Assembly (NCBI GenBank): GCA_039822045.1
Contig: JBCBMY010000021.1
Coordinates: forward strand, 1-64,000
Length of the DNA: 64,000 nucleotides
Reading direction: 5' to 3'
Source: HLUCCA09 sp039822045
Lineage (GTDB): Bacteria > Pseudomonadota > Alphaproteobacteria > Rhodobacterales > Rhodobacteraceae
Made by a program: the position numbers and the translations under genes. The notes beneath the pieces are model-generated. The model was not told the DNA's origin, did not search any database, and saw only the letters and a list, made by a program, of their open reading frames with translations. Shown here piece by piece: positions 15,827 to 25,338 of the stretch; the first letter of the stretch is position 1, and each line of letters opens with the position of its first letter.

Positions 15827-18016
15827 TCAGACGACGAGGTCTTCGGGCAAGTAGAACGGTCGGTCCATGTCGGTCGCGGTGCCGTCAATGAACCCCTGGG
15901 CCTGGGCAAAGACATCGGCCGCAACCTGTTGGCCGAGCGCACGCCCATTGAAGTCGCCATCTTCGAAATGGATGCCGCCATAGAGCCGGGACAGCCCGGC
16001 TTCGTCGGCAGCCTCGGTGAACGTGTCCCACGACAGGGTCGTTTCATCGGCTGGCACGCCCGGCTCGAACTGGGTGGAGCCCGGCGCAAAGGTGACCGAC
16101 CCGCCGAAATCGTCGCTGCCCGTGAAGAGCCGCAGGATCTCGGCCCCTGCGGCGCTAAACGCGCTGTGGCCCGATGTGTACTCGGCGAAGGGCGGCGAGG
16201 GGTCGGTGTCCGGGCGCTGGAACGTGATAAAATCAGTCGCGAGGATCGTCTTGGTCCCGAGGCCTTCGCCAGTTACCGGATCGAACCCGGCGAAGGCTTC
16301 GATCACGTGGCCCGGATTGCCCTCGTGGTCGACGCCCTCTTCGCCAATCAAGCCCAACTCACCCAGATCGCGGATCGCGCGCACGGGGCGCACATAGTCG
16401 TACTCGACCTTCGCGTGCCATGTGGCGATGCCCGCATCCATCACGGCGTTGCCCATGGCGAAGAAGAGCTGCGCGTCCTCGTCGAGGGTGTTGCCGTCGC
16501 GGGCCGAGACGAACTGCGCGAACGCCATGAACGTGCCCGGCGGGAAGGCCGTGCCGCCGCCATCCTCCCAGAACTCGGCGATGATCTTGTCCTGGTCGGT
16601 CAGGTTGGCACTGTAGTCGATCACGACTTCAGCCTGCTCGATGAAGCGCGGCGCGATCACGGGGCCGATCAGCGCCTGGCTGACATCGACGTCGTCGCCG
16701 GCCGCGTAGTCGACGCCGTCGAGGGTTAGCGGCGCCGAGAGCGTGATCGTCTTGGCGTCGAAGTTCAGGACGGAGTCCGCATAGGCGTCGGTGAAGAAGG
16801 GCTGTGGCGGCGGGGGAAGGGCGTCGTTGTGGTCGGTCTCGCCGGACGCGTCTTCGGCCAACGCAAAGCTCTCGACCCCGCCCCATTGCGGCGTAAGGAA
16901 CGATTGAAGGCTCTGACCGTCGGAGCCGTCTTCGGGGTCGATCGGGACGTATTCCGGTGTCCATCTCGCGATGTCGACCATAGACTGCGGGTTGGCATTC
17001 ACGGGCGTGAAGCTGCCGGTATAGCCGTTGGCTACATTTGAGCCGTCCGCGTCGCGGAGCGCCAGAAGGTCTTGGGCGGCATCGATGCCAATGGCCGCGA
17101 CGATGGTGCCGTCGCCACCGGGCGTCAGCCCGTAACGCTCTCCAAGCACCTCGTCGAAGAGGTCTGTCTGATCGGGAAAGAGCGCCGTCAGAACGGTGTG
17201 AGCGGCATAGCTCATCGCCGCTTCCTTGTTCGCCTCAGTGGCGATGGCGATGGCGGCGAGCACGTCATTGTTGCCGTCCTCGTCGAAGGAGACGCGCACT
17301 GCCGTGTCGTCGAACGTCGCCCAGGCGTCGAACATGGCGGTGTGCATCATCGCGTAGGCGCGCGATGCAATTGTCGGTCCGCCCGCGCCATCGGTATCGA
17401 TCACCGCCTGCTGCACGGTGCGATCCCATACGACGCTGACGGTCGGATCGGGGTCGTTGACCGTGAGCACCTGTGTGCCTTCTCCCACCTTGATTGCGGG
17501 GACCTCCGATGCGGGATTGAAGGTTTCGACGAGCTCGGCCTGCGACAGAACGGCGTCGTTGAAGACGAACTCCTCGATCCCGCGAACCTTCATCTCAGTC
17601 CCGGTGAAGCGATCGAAGAAGCTGATCCGGCCACCAACCACGTCGATGTCAAAGGCGCCGAGATCGTCATTGAACTCCAGCGTGTCCGTCCCGGCCCCGC
17701 CCCTGACGAAGCCCACCTGCTCGTGGAGCACGAGCCGGTCGTCGCCCGCCCCGAGACGGACGGTGCCGCCACCCTCCTCGAGCGTTACGATGTCGTTCCC
17801 TCGTCCTGCTTTAAGATAATTAAGAGGACCGCTGGCGTCGAACACGTCGTCTCCGCCTCTCAGTCGGGCGAAGATCACCGGGCCGTCGGTTTCGACGTCG
17901 TCCGCTCTTCGGCTGCCGGAGACGAAAAGGTCACCCGGCCACCACGATTGCGGGGCAGCCGATCCAACGGGACCAAGCCACCAATGGGGAGAAAAGAAAC
18001 TGTTGAGCAAAGTCAT
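15827..18016 (-). CDS. Vanadium-dependent haloperoxidase-like protein with N-terminal calcium-binding repeats
   Basis: The protein is 729 aa. Residues 50-110 carry RTX-like glycine/aspartate repeats (LRGGDDVFDASG, LKAGRGNDIVTL, VRLGAGDDRLVL, VRGGAGTDTLEF), usual for secreted calcium-binding proteins exported by type I systems. The C-terminal half holds the vanadate-site motifs: K536-x6-R-P (KVEYDYVRP), TSGHS at 614-618 with the catalytic-type His617, and SR-x5-H with His683 (SRLYGGIHFED). There is no Sec signal. Family members oxidise halides with hydrogen peroxide or act as acid phosphatases. The divergent winged-helix/TPR gene may regulate it. I infer secretion. Halide specificity is unknown. 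Confidence 0.85.
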   Translation of the reverse strand: MTLLNSFFSPHWWLGPVGSAAPQSWWPGDLFVSGSRRADDVETDGPVIFARLRGGDDVFDASGPLNYLKAGRGNDIVTLEEGGGTVRLGAGDDRLVLHEQVGFVRGGAGTDTLEFNDDLGAFDIDVVGGRISFFDRFTGTEMKVRGIEEFVFNDAVLSQAELVETFNPASEVPAIKVGEGTQVLTVNDPDPTVSVVWDRTVQQAVIDTDGAGGPTIASRAYAMMHTAMFDAWATFDDTAVRVSFDEDGNNDVLAAIAIATEANKEAAMSYAAHTVLTALFPDQTDLFDEVLGERYGLTPGGDGTIVAAIGIDAAQDLLALRDADGSNVANGYTGSFTPVNANPQSMVDIARWTPEYVPIDPEDGSDGQSLQSFLTPQWGGVESFALAEDASGETDHNDALPPPPQPFFTDAYADSVLNFDAKTITLSAPLTLDGVDYAAGDDVDVSQALIGPVIAPRFIEQAEVVIDYSANLTDQDKIIAEFWEDGGGTAFPPGTFMAFAQFVSARDGNTLDEDAQLFFAMGNAVMDAGIATWHAKVEYDYVRPVRAIRDLGELGLIGEEGVDHEGNPGHVIEAFAGFDPVTGEGLGTKTILATDFITFQRPDTDPSPPFAEYTSGHSAFSAAGAEILRLFTGSDDFGGSVTFAPGSTQFEPGVPADETTLSWDTFTEAADEAGLSRLYGGIHFEDGDFNGRALGQQVAADVFAQAQGFIDGTATDMDRPFYLPEDLVV

Positions 18017-18403
18017 CGCACCATCCTTTTGGAGACATTGTCCTTTAGGGAGAGCGGTTGAGCCTTGACCGCGTGGGGCGGCGCCAAGGGCGCCGGCGGC
18101 GGCACAAAAGCCCGTTGCATGAGGTCACAAGCATGCGCGTCTCCCTCGGGCGGGCAGACCGCGTGCGTGCGCAGGGGCCTATATGCCCCGTCACCCGCCC
18201 GTCTGCCGCACGGGTCACGCTACGTCACCTTTGTTTCAAGTAAATGTGGAGTTCTGTGGAGTCTGAGCGCTCCGGCGGCGCGCGCGGGACGGGGCCCATG
18301 GCCCGCAAAGGTCAAGTGCGTTGATTTTTCGACCGCGTTTGGTACCGTCCGCTGAACTCCACATTACCTGCACGCGCCGGTCGGCGAGACGCGAGGCCAG
18401 TTG
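18017..18403. other. 387-bp intergenic region between divergent haloperoxidase and regulator genes
   Basis: No coding frame is convincing here. The segment near 18060-18240 is GC-rich. The right half holds a widely spaced perfect inverted repeat (listed separately) and a second, direct copy of TGTGGAGT just inside its left arm. It must contain both divergent promoters, but I could not fix -10/-35 boxes with confidence. Confidence 0.6.
18243..18365. promoter_or_regulatory. Paired 12-bp inverted repeats flanking the regulator promoter
   Basis: AATGTGGAGTTC at 18243-18254 recurs as its exact complement GAACTCCACATT at 18354-18365, with 99 bp between. A partial direct copy (TGTGGAGT) follows the left arm a few bases later. 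The right arm lies about 40 bp before the regulator start codon. The arrangement fits two operator half-sites that allow looping and joint control of both divergent genes by the regulator at 18404. Function is inferred from symmetry and position only. Confidence 0.5.
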
Positions 18404-19963
18404 ATGTTCACGTGGTATTTCTCCGAAACCGAAGGCCGGGTGATTTGCCCTGAACATTCGGTTCAACTCACGCCGAAGGCGGCGGCCGTTCTTGGATGTC
18501 TGATGCGGCATGCCGGTGACGTTGTGACGGTCGACACGTTTTTGAACGAGGTTTGGCCGGACGTTCACGTGACGGCAGACCTCGTGCGCGAGTACATCTC
18601 GGATCTGCGCGCAGCCCTGAACGACGATGCCAGACAGCCCACCTACATCGAAACGGTGCGCGGCAAGGGCTTCCGGCTGAAGGGCGGGATTGCTGTCGCG
18701 ACGCCCGACCTGACAGCCGGGAGGGCGCCGCGCCAGGCCGAGATCAGGCCGACCGTCGCGGTTCTGACGCCGGTGGCTCATGGCAACGCGTCCATCAAGC
18801 TGTTCGCCGACGGGATCGCATCGGACATCATCAACCACCTCGCCCGGTTTCACGATATCGGGGTGGTCGCGCGCCACAGTTCGTTTTCGGCTGAAGAAGT
18901 CACCGACCTTCGGGCCTTCGCACGGGATGTCGCGGCCGATTACGTGCTCGAGAGCAGCATCGGCGTCTACGGGCCGTCGGTGCGTGTCCGGTTTCAACTG
19001 GTCGATGCGGAAACCGGGCGCTCGCTCTGGGCGGAGCGGTTCGATCATGCCGCCGACGATCTTCTTGCGGCGTCCGACGAGATGGCGGAGGCGGTGGTCG
19101 CCGCGCTCACGGGCTGGCACGGAGAGCTGCATCGCGCCGAGTTCAAGACCGTGACCCGAAAACGGGCGACCGATCTGAACGCGTTTGAGCATTTCATTCT
19201 GGGATGCGACCTGGAACTGCGCTTTGATGAGAGCAACTTGCGGCGCACGCTCTACCATCTGGAGCAATCCGTCGCGCTGGATCCAACCTTTTCCCGCGCC
19301 TGGCTTGTCCTCGCGTTGCAGTTGCAATGGGCTTTTGACGTGATGACGGGTCGGGACCAAACCTATCTGCAGCGCTCGGCACGGGCATTCGAGACCGCGT
19401 TTACGCTTGCCCCGCGGGACCCGGTCACGCTGGCGATCGTGTGCCTGAAGTTCGCGCGCGAGGGCAACCTTGAGCATGCGCTGGGCCTGTTGCATGCCGC
19501 CGAAGCGACAATGCATGGCGATGCCGACGCGATGGCCTGCGTTGCCACGGCGAAAGCTGTGCTGACCGACGACATTGCGGGTGCGCGTGCCCTGCTCGAT
19601 GACGCAGCGAAGGCCAACCCCACGCGGCCAACCTGGTTCCACTTCGTTGAGGCACGGATCACGTTCTTTGCTGGTGATTACGAGCGTTGCATCATCTGCT
19701 CGCGGGCCGGGCCGCCGCAGGTATCGGCGCTGATCTTCCGGTGTCTGTCACACGTCATGCTGGGTCAGGCGGAAGCAGCCCTGATGGCCCATGCCGCGTT
19801 TCGCACCGCCTATCCCGACACAGAGTTCGACCAGTTCGCGGACTATTTCCCGATTGCCGCGCCTGCGCGTCGGGCTGACTATGACGCGGCCGTCGCGCGG
19901 CTGACGAGCCTCCTTCACGAGACGGAGACGGCGTGGCCTAGATTGTCGGGAAGCGCCGGCTGA
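18404..19963 (+). CDS. Winged-helix (OmpR/CadC-type) regulator with TPR C-terminal region
   Basis: The protein is 519 aa. Residues about 5-95 form a trans_reg_C winged helix (VQLTPKAAAVLGCLMRHAGD, ending IETVRGKGFRLKG). Residues about 105-220 (PTVAVLTPVAHGN, FADGIASDIINHLARF, DVAADYVLESSIGVYG) match the TolB-N-like module common in CadC/adenylate-cyclase-type regulators. The rest is tetratricopeptide-like helices. No membrane helix separates the domains, unlike CadC itself, so it is probably cytoplasmic. It is divergent from the haloperoxidase gene. The start is the ATG at 18404 following GAGG; a TTG lies one codon before. Confidence 0.88.
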   Translation: MFTWYFSETEGRVICPEHSVQLTPKAAAVLGCLMRHAGDVVTVDTFLNEVWPDVHVTADLVREYISDLRAALNDDARQPTYIETVRGKGFRLKGGIAVATPDLTAGRAPRQAEIRPTVAVLTPVAHGNASIKLFADGIASDIINHLARFHDIGVVARHSSFSAEEVTDLRAFARDVAADYVLESSIGVYGPSVRVRFQLVDAETGRSLWAERFDHAADDLLAASDEMAEAVVAALTGWHGELHRAEFKTVTRKRATDLNAFEHFILGCDLELRFDESNLRRTLYHLEQSVALDPTFSRAWLVLALQLQWAFDVMTGRDQTYLQRSARAFETAFTLAPRDPVTLAIVCLKFAREGNLEHALGLLHAAEATMHGDADAMACVATAKAVLTDDIAGARALLDDAAKANPTRPTWFHFVEARITFFAGDYERCIICSRAGPPQVSALIFRCLSHVMLGQAEAALMAHAAFRTAYPDTEFDQFADYFPIAAPARRADYDAAVARLTSLLHETETAWPRLSGSAG

Positions 19964-20192
19964 ACGGCGCGGTCCGTCTCCGGCGCAGCCCTGCCGATTC
20001 AACCTTAGCGCGTCATCATGTCTGCGTTACCTCTGGGCAAGAACACCTGTAAGCGAGCCCTGTAGCGCGGCACGCGCTGCTTGCCCGACTGCGGCGGGGA
20101 CACAGACCGCAGACTTCACGTGTGTTTCGGTACCAACGATTTCGACCTCGACCGCGACGACGCGCGGCGTCAAACACAGGAAGGACACCCCT

Positions 20193-20699
20193 ATGAAAGT
20201 CATTGCATTTGCAGCAGCAGCCCTTGCCCTGAGCGGTGCGGCCGCCCTCGCCCAGCCCTTCGAGGGCAAGGGCTCGGTCCAGGGTTGGAACATCTTCTTC
20301 AACGGCAAGACGGGCGGCTGCTTTATGGAGGGCCAACAGGGCGATTACGTCGTGCAGATGGGCACCGAGGCAGCGATGCTCGGCCAGGGCGATGGCGACA
20401 TCTTCGGCTTCGTCGCGGTTTACGCGCCCGCCGAGATCGCGCTGAAGGACGGTGAAATGCTGCCGATCTTTGTGTCAATCGATGGCGAGCTGTTCGGCGG
20501 TGACGTCGTGGGCGTTGAGAAGCAGGGCTTCCACGGTGGCTACGTCATTTCGAACTCGACCGAATATGCCGATGCACTGTCGGATGGTAGCGTCATGACG
20601 ATCGCACCCGACACCCCCTCGGCGACCGAGATCAGCCTTTCCGGCACACGGGCCGCGATCGATGCCGTGCGCGGCTGCCAGGCTGAAACGGCCGGATAG
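20193..20699 (+). CDS. Small secreted protein of unknown function
   Basis: The 168-aa frame begins with a clean Sec signal peptide (MKVIAFAAAALALSGAAALA, cut before QPF), giving a periplasmic or secreted mature protein of about 148 aa. Two cysteines (GKTGGCFM and VRGCQAE) sit near the two ends and could form a disulfide. The body is rich in Gly, Asp and beta-prone stretches. It may relate to invasion-associated locus B-type secreted proteins, but the resemblance is weak. AGGAAGG precedes the ATG and a strong terminator follows, so it looks like a single-gene transcript. Confidence 0.75.
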   Translation: MKVIAFAAAALALSGAAALAQPFEGKGSVQGWNIFFNGKTGGCFMEGQQGDYVVQMGTEAAMLGQGDGDIFGFVAVYAPAEIALKDGEMLPIFVSIDGELFGGDVVGVEKQGFHGGYVISNSTEYADALSDGSVMTIAPDTPSATEISLSGTRAAIDAVRGCQAETAG

Positions 20700-20756
20700 G
20701 GCTTGGGCGCCCGGCGGCGGCAGAGCCGCGCGCGCCCCGAGCAATCGCAATCCAAA

Positions 20757-20790
20757 GGCGCGGCAGGCCTGGCCTGCCGCGCCTCTTTTT
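20757..20790 (+). terminator. Rho-independent terminator
   Basis: GGCGCGGCAGGCC (20757-20769) and its perfect complement GGCCTGCCGCGCC (20771-20783) form a 13-bp stem, tight at the tip, followed by TCTTTTT. It ends the transcript of the secreted-protein gene before the RND efflux genes. Confidence 0.85.
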
Positions 20791-20891
20791 GATTGTGAAT
20801 GGCGATGATTGACGGCGGCCGGTGTGGAAAAGTGGTCAGCAATACTACGTTCCTTCTGCGGGAGGCCTTCTTGTCACAGGAGTCCGGACAT

Positions 20892-22136
20892 ATGGCAGGG
20901 CGATTGAGCTTATGGCTCGCGGCTGCGGCGCTGGCGCTGAGCTCTGGCGCAGCCAGTGCGCAGGGGCGGCCCGCGATGGTCGGGATCGAAACCGTCTCGA
21001 CGATGGAAATGGCAGAGACGGTGGCTGTGTTCGGCGAGGTGGTGTCTGGGCGGCAGAGCCGCGTGGCAGCACGTGTGGCCGGCATTGCGGCCGACGTGCC
21101 CCTGCGCGTGGGCGACCGCGTGTCCGAGGGAGACCTTCTGGCCCGGATCGACACAGAGCTTTTCGAGATTGGGCTGGCCCAGGCGCAAGCCGAGATCGTG
21201 ATTGCCGAGGCTGGGATAGCGACGGTTGAGGCACGACTGGAGCGCGCGCAGAACGCCCTTAGCCGGGCTGAGTCGCTGATCGAGAATTCCGCGATTGCCG
21301 AGGCGCAACTGGAAGACCGCCGGACTGAATTCGCCGAGGTCCTGGGCGCGCGGCAGGAGGCCCGGGCCCGGATCGATGCCGCGCGCACGGCGCTCAGGCG
21401 CTCGGAATACGAAGTCACAAATGCAACGATCCGCGCCCCGTTTGACGGGGTGGTGGTCGACGTGGCGACCGAGCTGGGCCAGTTCGTGGCTGCGGGCAGC
21501 GAGATCGCGACGTTGGTCGACACCGGTGCAATGGAAGTGGAGGCGAACGTGCCGGCCCGCTTTGTTGCCGCGCTTGCGCCGGATCTCGAAGTGTCGGGCA
21601 TGGCCGATGCCGGTGGCGCCCTGGTGCTGCGCCTTCGAGCGATTTTGCCTACTGAATTTTCGTCGACCCGGACACGGCCTGTTCGGTTTGACCTGATGGC
21701 CAGCGATGCGCCGTCAGCGGTGGGCCAGTCGGTGACGCTCCAGATCCCTGTGAGCGCGCCGCGCGAGGTTGTTGCCGTTCCAAAGGATGCGCTCATTCAG
21801 GCGCGCGGCGGCTGGAGCGTGTTCGTCGCCGCGGATGGCAAGGCCCAACCGCGCACCGTTGAAATCGGCGCCGCGCTTGGCGACCGGTTCGAAGTTGTCT
21901 CGGGGTTGGCCGAGGGCGATGTTGTTGTCGTGCGCGGCAATGAACGGCTCCGGCCGGGGCAGGATATCATGCCCCAACCTAACGCGGCCCCGGAGGGCGG
22001 CGATGGCGCTCCGGCAGCCTCACCCGCCGAAGGCACCGAACCGGAAGCTGCGCGGCCGGCCGCAAACGAGAGCGAACAGGGTCAAACGCCACAATCCCAG
22101 GGGCAGCGTCAGGCCGCCGTAACCTCCAGCAACTAA
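20892..22136 (+). CDS. RND efflux periplasmic adaptor (membrane fusion protein)
   Basis: The protein is 414 aa from the ATG at 20892, which has AGGAG about 9 bases upstream. It opens with a signal peptide (MAGRLSLWLAAAALALSSGA, cut near ASAQ). The barrel-sandwich halves are recognisable at AARVAGIAADVPLRVGDRVS and ATIRAPFDGVVVDVATELGQ, with a coiled-coil hairpin between (about residues 110-170, Ala/Glu/Arg rich). The C-terminus is a low-complexity Pro/Glu/Gln tail. It bridges the inner-membrane pump at 22155 to an outer-membrane channel that is not encoded here. Substrates are unknown. Confidence 0.92.
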   Translation: MAGRLSLWLAAAALALSSGAASAQGRPAMVGIETVSTMEMAETVAVFGEVVSGRQSRVAARVAGIAADVPLRVGDRVSEGDLLARIDTELFEIGLAQAQAEIVIAEAGIATVEARLERAQNALSRAESLIENSAIAEAQLEDRRTEFAEVLGARQEARARIDAARTALRRSEYEVTNATIRAPFDGVVVDVATELGQFVAAGSEIATLVDTGAMEVEANVPARFVAALAPDLEVSGMADAGGALVLRLRAILPTEFSSTRTRPVRFDLMASDAPSAVGQSVTLQIPVSAPREVVAVPKDALIQARGGWSVFVAADGKAQPRTVEIGAALGDRFEVVSGLAEGDVVVVRGNERLRPGQDIMPQPNAAPEGGDGAPAASPAEGTEPEAARPAANESEQGQTPQSQGQRQAAVTSSN

Positions 22137-22154
22137 CAGCACGCGGAGCGCGCC

Positions 22155-25100
22155 ATGAACCCGATCCGCTTTGCCATCGACCGCCCGGTGGCCGTTCTCG
22201 CCATCGTCATCATGGCTGTCTTGTTCGGGGCGCTCGCCTTGACACGCATCCCGGTGCAATTGGCGCCGGATGTGCGCAAACCGATCGTCGTGGTCGAGAC
22301 CGATTGGCCCGGCGCCGCGCCGGCCGAGATCGAACGCGAAATCGTTAACCCGCAGGAAGACGCGTTCCGCGGACTTGAAGGGCTCGAGCGGATGACCAGC
22401 CGGTCGCGCACGGGCGAAGCGGAAGTGACGCTGGAATTCGCCGTTGGGTCCGACATGGGCGATATCCTGCTTCTGGTCTCGAACCGGCTGGACCGGGTGG
22501 GCGGCTATCCGGACGAAGCCGGGGAGCCGCGGCTCAACACATCGGGCTCCGATGACAGCCCCATCGCCTGGGTGACCGTGCGCGCGGCCGAGGGCAACAC
22601 CCGGTTCCTGCCCGAGTACGGCGACTTCATGGAGGATGTGGTCAAGGAACGGCTTGAGCGCATCGATGGCGTGTCGACCGTCAACGTCTTCGGCGGCGTG
22701 TCGCGCGAGTTGCAGATTGTGATCCGACCGGAAGAACTCGCGCGCTTCGGCCTGACCATCCCGGGCGTCGTACAGCGGCTGCGCAATGAGAACGTCTCGG
22801 TGTCCGCCGGCGACGTCGAAGAGGGCAAGCGGCGCTATGTCGTGCGGGCCGACGGCAACCTCGACAGCGTGGAAGCGGTGGAGACGATTGTTCTGCGATC
22901 TGAGGGGCTTGGACTGTCGGGCGCGCGGGGGCGCATTCTGGTGCGCGATGTGGCCGACGTGGGCTTTGCCTATCAGGAACCGGGCGTTCGGCTGCGGTTC
23001 CGCGGGGAGCCAGGCCTCGCCTTCAACATCGTGCGCGAGCAGGGCGCGAACGTGATTGCGACCATGGAAGAGGTCAAGACGGTCCTCAACGAGTTGGCCG
23101 AAGGGCCTGTGGCGGACGAGGGGCTGATCCTTGAGCAGGTCTACGATGAGACCGTCTATATCGAGGGCGCAATCGACCTGGTGACCCAGAACATCTGGAT
23201 CGGCGGGCTGCTGGCGGCAGGTGTACTGCTGCTGTTCCTGCGCTCGCCACGCGCGACCTTGGTGATCTCGCTCTCGATCCCGGTATCCATTGTGGCGACC
23301 TTTGTGGCCATGGCGGCCACGGGGCGGACGCTGAACGTGATCTCGCTTGCGGGCATCGCATTTGCGGTGGGGATGATCGTCGATGCGGCCATCGTCGTGC
23401 TCGAGAACATCTTCCGATTGCGCGAGCAGGGGATGAGCCGGCGCCAAGCGGCCTATGAGGGCGCGCGGCAGGTCTGGGGCGCGATCCTCGTCTCGGCCCT
23501 GACGACAGTTATGGTGTTTATCCCGATCCTGATTATGCAGCTGGAGGCGGGGCAGCTTTTTCGCGACATCGCGGTGGCGATCTCGGTGTCTGTCCTGCTG
23601 TCGCTCGTGGTGGCGGTAACGGTGATCCCGGCACTGTCGTCGCGCCTGATGTCGGGGGGCGAGGGCAAGAAGCCGATGCGCCTGCCGATCGTCGACCATC
23701 TGGGCGGTGCCTTCAGTTGGCTCGTGATGGCCTATACCCGCCTGACGGTGCGGTACCGTGCGGCGGGGCTGTTGATGGTCGGGGCCATTGCGTCGACAGC
23801 GGCGGTGGCGGCGGTGACCTTCCTGCCAAAGCTGGAATATCTGCCCGAAGGAAACCGCAACCTGGTGTTCGGCCTGCTGATCCCGCCGCCAGGTTATAAC
23901 CTTGCCACGACCGAGACCATCGCCCAGCGGATCGAGGATGTGGCCCGCCCTATGTGGGAGGCCCGGCCCGACGCGGAAACGCCGGACGGTCGCCCTGCCC
24001 TGCAAAGCTTCTTCTTCGTGGCGACCCCGGGAAACAGCTTTGTCGGTGCCGCGGCGGTCGATGGCACCCGAGTGGCGGAGGTGATCCCGATCCTGTCTCA
24101 ACCGATCTTCGCCGAGCCGGGGACCTTTGGCTTCATGACGCAGCCTTCGCTCTTTGGACGGGGCGTGGGTGGCGGACGCACCATCGAGCTCAATGTGTCG
24201 GGGGACGGGCTGGAGGATATTCTTGGCGTTGCGGGGCAGGCCGCGGGCATGATCAGCGGCCTCTTGCCTCGATCCGAGGGACACCAGTTTCGGCCGCTTC
24301 CCGGGCTCGAGCTTGGCGCGCCAGAGGTGCGGTTGTTGCCCGACCGGGTTCGGTTGGCGGATGCCGGGCTGTCGGCCAACGATTTGGCCGCGACGATCGA
24401 CGCCTATAATGACGGGCTACGCGTGGCTGAGATCAGCGTCGGGAACCGGCGGCTCAACCTGATGCTGAAGGGGGACGAGCGGATCCTCGATGGCCTTCGC
24501 ACCCAGGACGTGGGGGCCTTTCCCGTCGTCACACCCTCGGGGCAGATCGTGCCGGCGGCGGAGCTTGCCGAGGTCAGGGTCACGGCCGGACCGACCGAGA
24601 TCCGGCATCTGGAACGGTTGCGGACGGTGACGCTGGAAGTGCGCCCCTCTGATGCTCTGCCACTGGAAGCGGCGGTGGAGTTGCTGCAATCCGAGGTGAT
24701 TGCGCCGCTCTCGGCGCAGGGGCTGCCCGATGGGGTGCGCCTGTCGATTTCGGGAACGGCCGATCAACTGAGCCAGACATGGAACGCCATTCAGATCAAC
24801 CTGGCCGTGGCGCTGATTATCGTGTTCCTCGTCATGGCGATCCTCTTTGAGAGCTTTGTGCTGCCGTTGGTGATCATGATCTCGGTGCCGATTGCGGCGG
24901 CCGGAGGCGTGGGCGGGCTTGTGGTGCTCAATATGTTCCAGACGCAACCGCTCGATATGCTCACGCTCCTTGGGTTCGTGATCCTGGTCGGCATTGTGGT
25001 GAACAACGCGATCCTGATCGTGCACCAGTCGCTCATACACCTGCGCGAAGAGGGCATGAGCCCGATCGATGCGATCGAGGAGGCGACGCGGAACCGGATC

Positions 25101-25331
25101 AGACCGATCTTTATGTCGACCTTCACGTCGGTCTGCGGGATGCTGCCGCTGGTCGTGTTCCCGGGCGAAGGGTCGGAGCTCTATCGCGGGCTCGGCGCGG
25201 TCGTAGTCGGCGGCCTTTCGATGTCGGCCTTCCTGACGCTCCTGACGGTCCCACCGCTTCTGCGACTGGTGCTGACGGCGCAGTCGGACCCGGTTGCCGA
25301 ACCGGAGCCTGCCGCCGCCCCGGCGGAGTAA
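22155..25331 (+). CDS. RND-family inner-membrane efflux transporter
   Basis: The 1058-aa protein has the AcrB-like plan: TM1 at about 10-30, a large periplasmic loop, TM2-6, a second loop and TM8-12. The proton-relay helix reads VGMIVDAAIVVLENIFR, with a single Asp where AcrB-type pumps have two. The later helix VGIVVNNAILIVHQSLIHL is conventional. It lies 18 bp after the adaptor gene and is clearly co-transcribed. It exports small lipophilic or amphiphilic compounds driven by protons. No local regulator or TolC gene is visible. The opposite strand has long open frames that are only codon-bias shadows. Confidence 0.93.
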   Translation: MNPIRFAIDRPVAVLAIVIMAVLFGALALTRIPVQLAPDVRKPIVVVETDWPGAAPAEIEREIVNPQEDAFRGLEGLERMTSRSRTGEAEVTLEFAVGSDMGDILLLVSNRLDRVGGYPDEAGEPRLNTSGSDDSPIAWVTVRAAEGNTRFLPEYGDFMEDVVKERLERIDGVSTVNVFGGVSRELQIVIRPEELARFGLTIPGVVQRLRNENVSVSAGDVEEGKRRYVVRADGNLDSVEAVETIVLRSEGLGLSGARGRILVRDVADVGFAYQEPGVRLRFRGEPGLAFNIVREQGANVIATMEEVKTVLNELAEGPVADEGLILEQVYDETVYIEGAIDLVTQNIWIGGLLAAGVLLLFLRSPRATLVISLSIPVSIVATFVAMAATGRTLNVISLAGIAFAVGMIVDAAIVVLENIFRLREQGMSRRQAAYEGARQVWGAILVSALTTVMVFIPILIMQLEAGQLFRDIAVAISVSVLLSLVVAVTVIPALSSRLMSGGEGKKPMRLPIVDHLGGAFSWLVMAYTRLTVRYRAAGLLMVGAIASTAAVAAVTFLPKLEYLPEGNRNLVFGLLIPPPGYNLATTETIAQRIEDVARPMWEARPDAETPDGRPALQSFFFVATPGNSFVGAAAVDGTRVAEVIPILSQPIFAEPGTFGFMTQPSLFGRGVGGGRTIELNVSGDGLEDILGVAGQAAGMISGLLPRSEGHQFRPLPGLELGAPEVRLLPDRVRLADAGLSANDLAATIDAYNDGLRVAEISVGNRRLNLMLKGDERILDGLRTQDVGAFPVVTPSGQIVPAAELAEVRVTAGPTEIRHLERLRTVTLEVRPSDALPLEAAVELLQSEVIAPLSAQGLPDGVRLSISGTADQLSQTWNAIQINLAVALIIVFLVMAILFESFVLPLVIMISVPIAAAGGVGGLVVLNMFQTQPLDMLTLLGFVILVGIVVNNAILIVHQSLIHLREEGMSPIDAIEEATRNRIRPIFMSTFTSVCGMLPLVVFPGEGSELYRGLGAVVVGGLSMSAFLTLLTVPPLLRLVLTAQSDPVAEPEPAAAPAE

Positions 25332-25338
25332 GCCTGGC

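Noticed and set aside
22020..24284. A 754-codon open frame antisense to the RND pump
   Set aside because: Very Arg/His/Asp/Gly-rich composition, no domain, and fully opposite to a clear pump gene. Typical antisense frame in GC-rich DNA.
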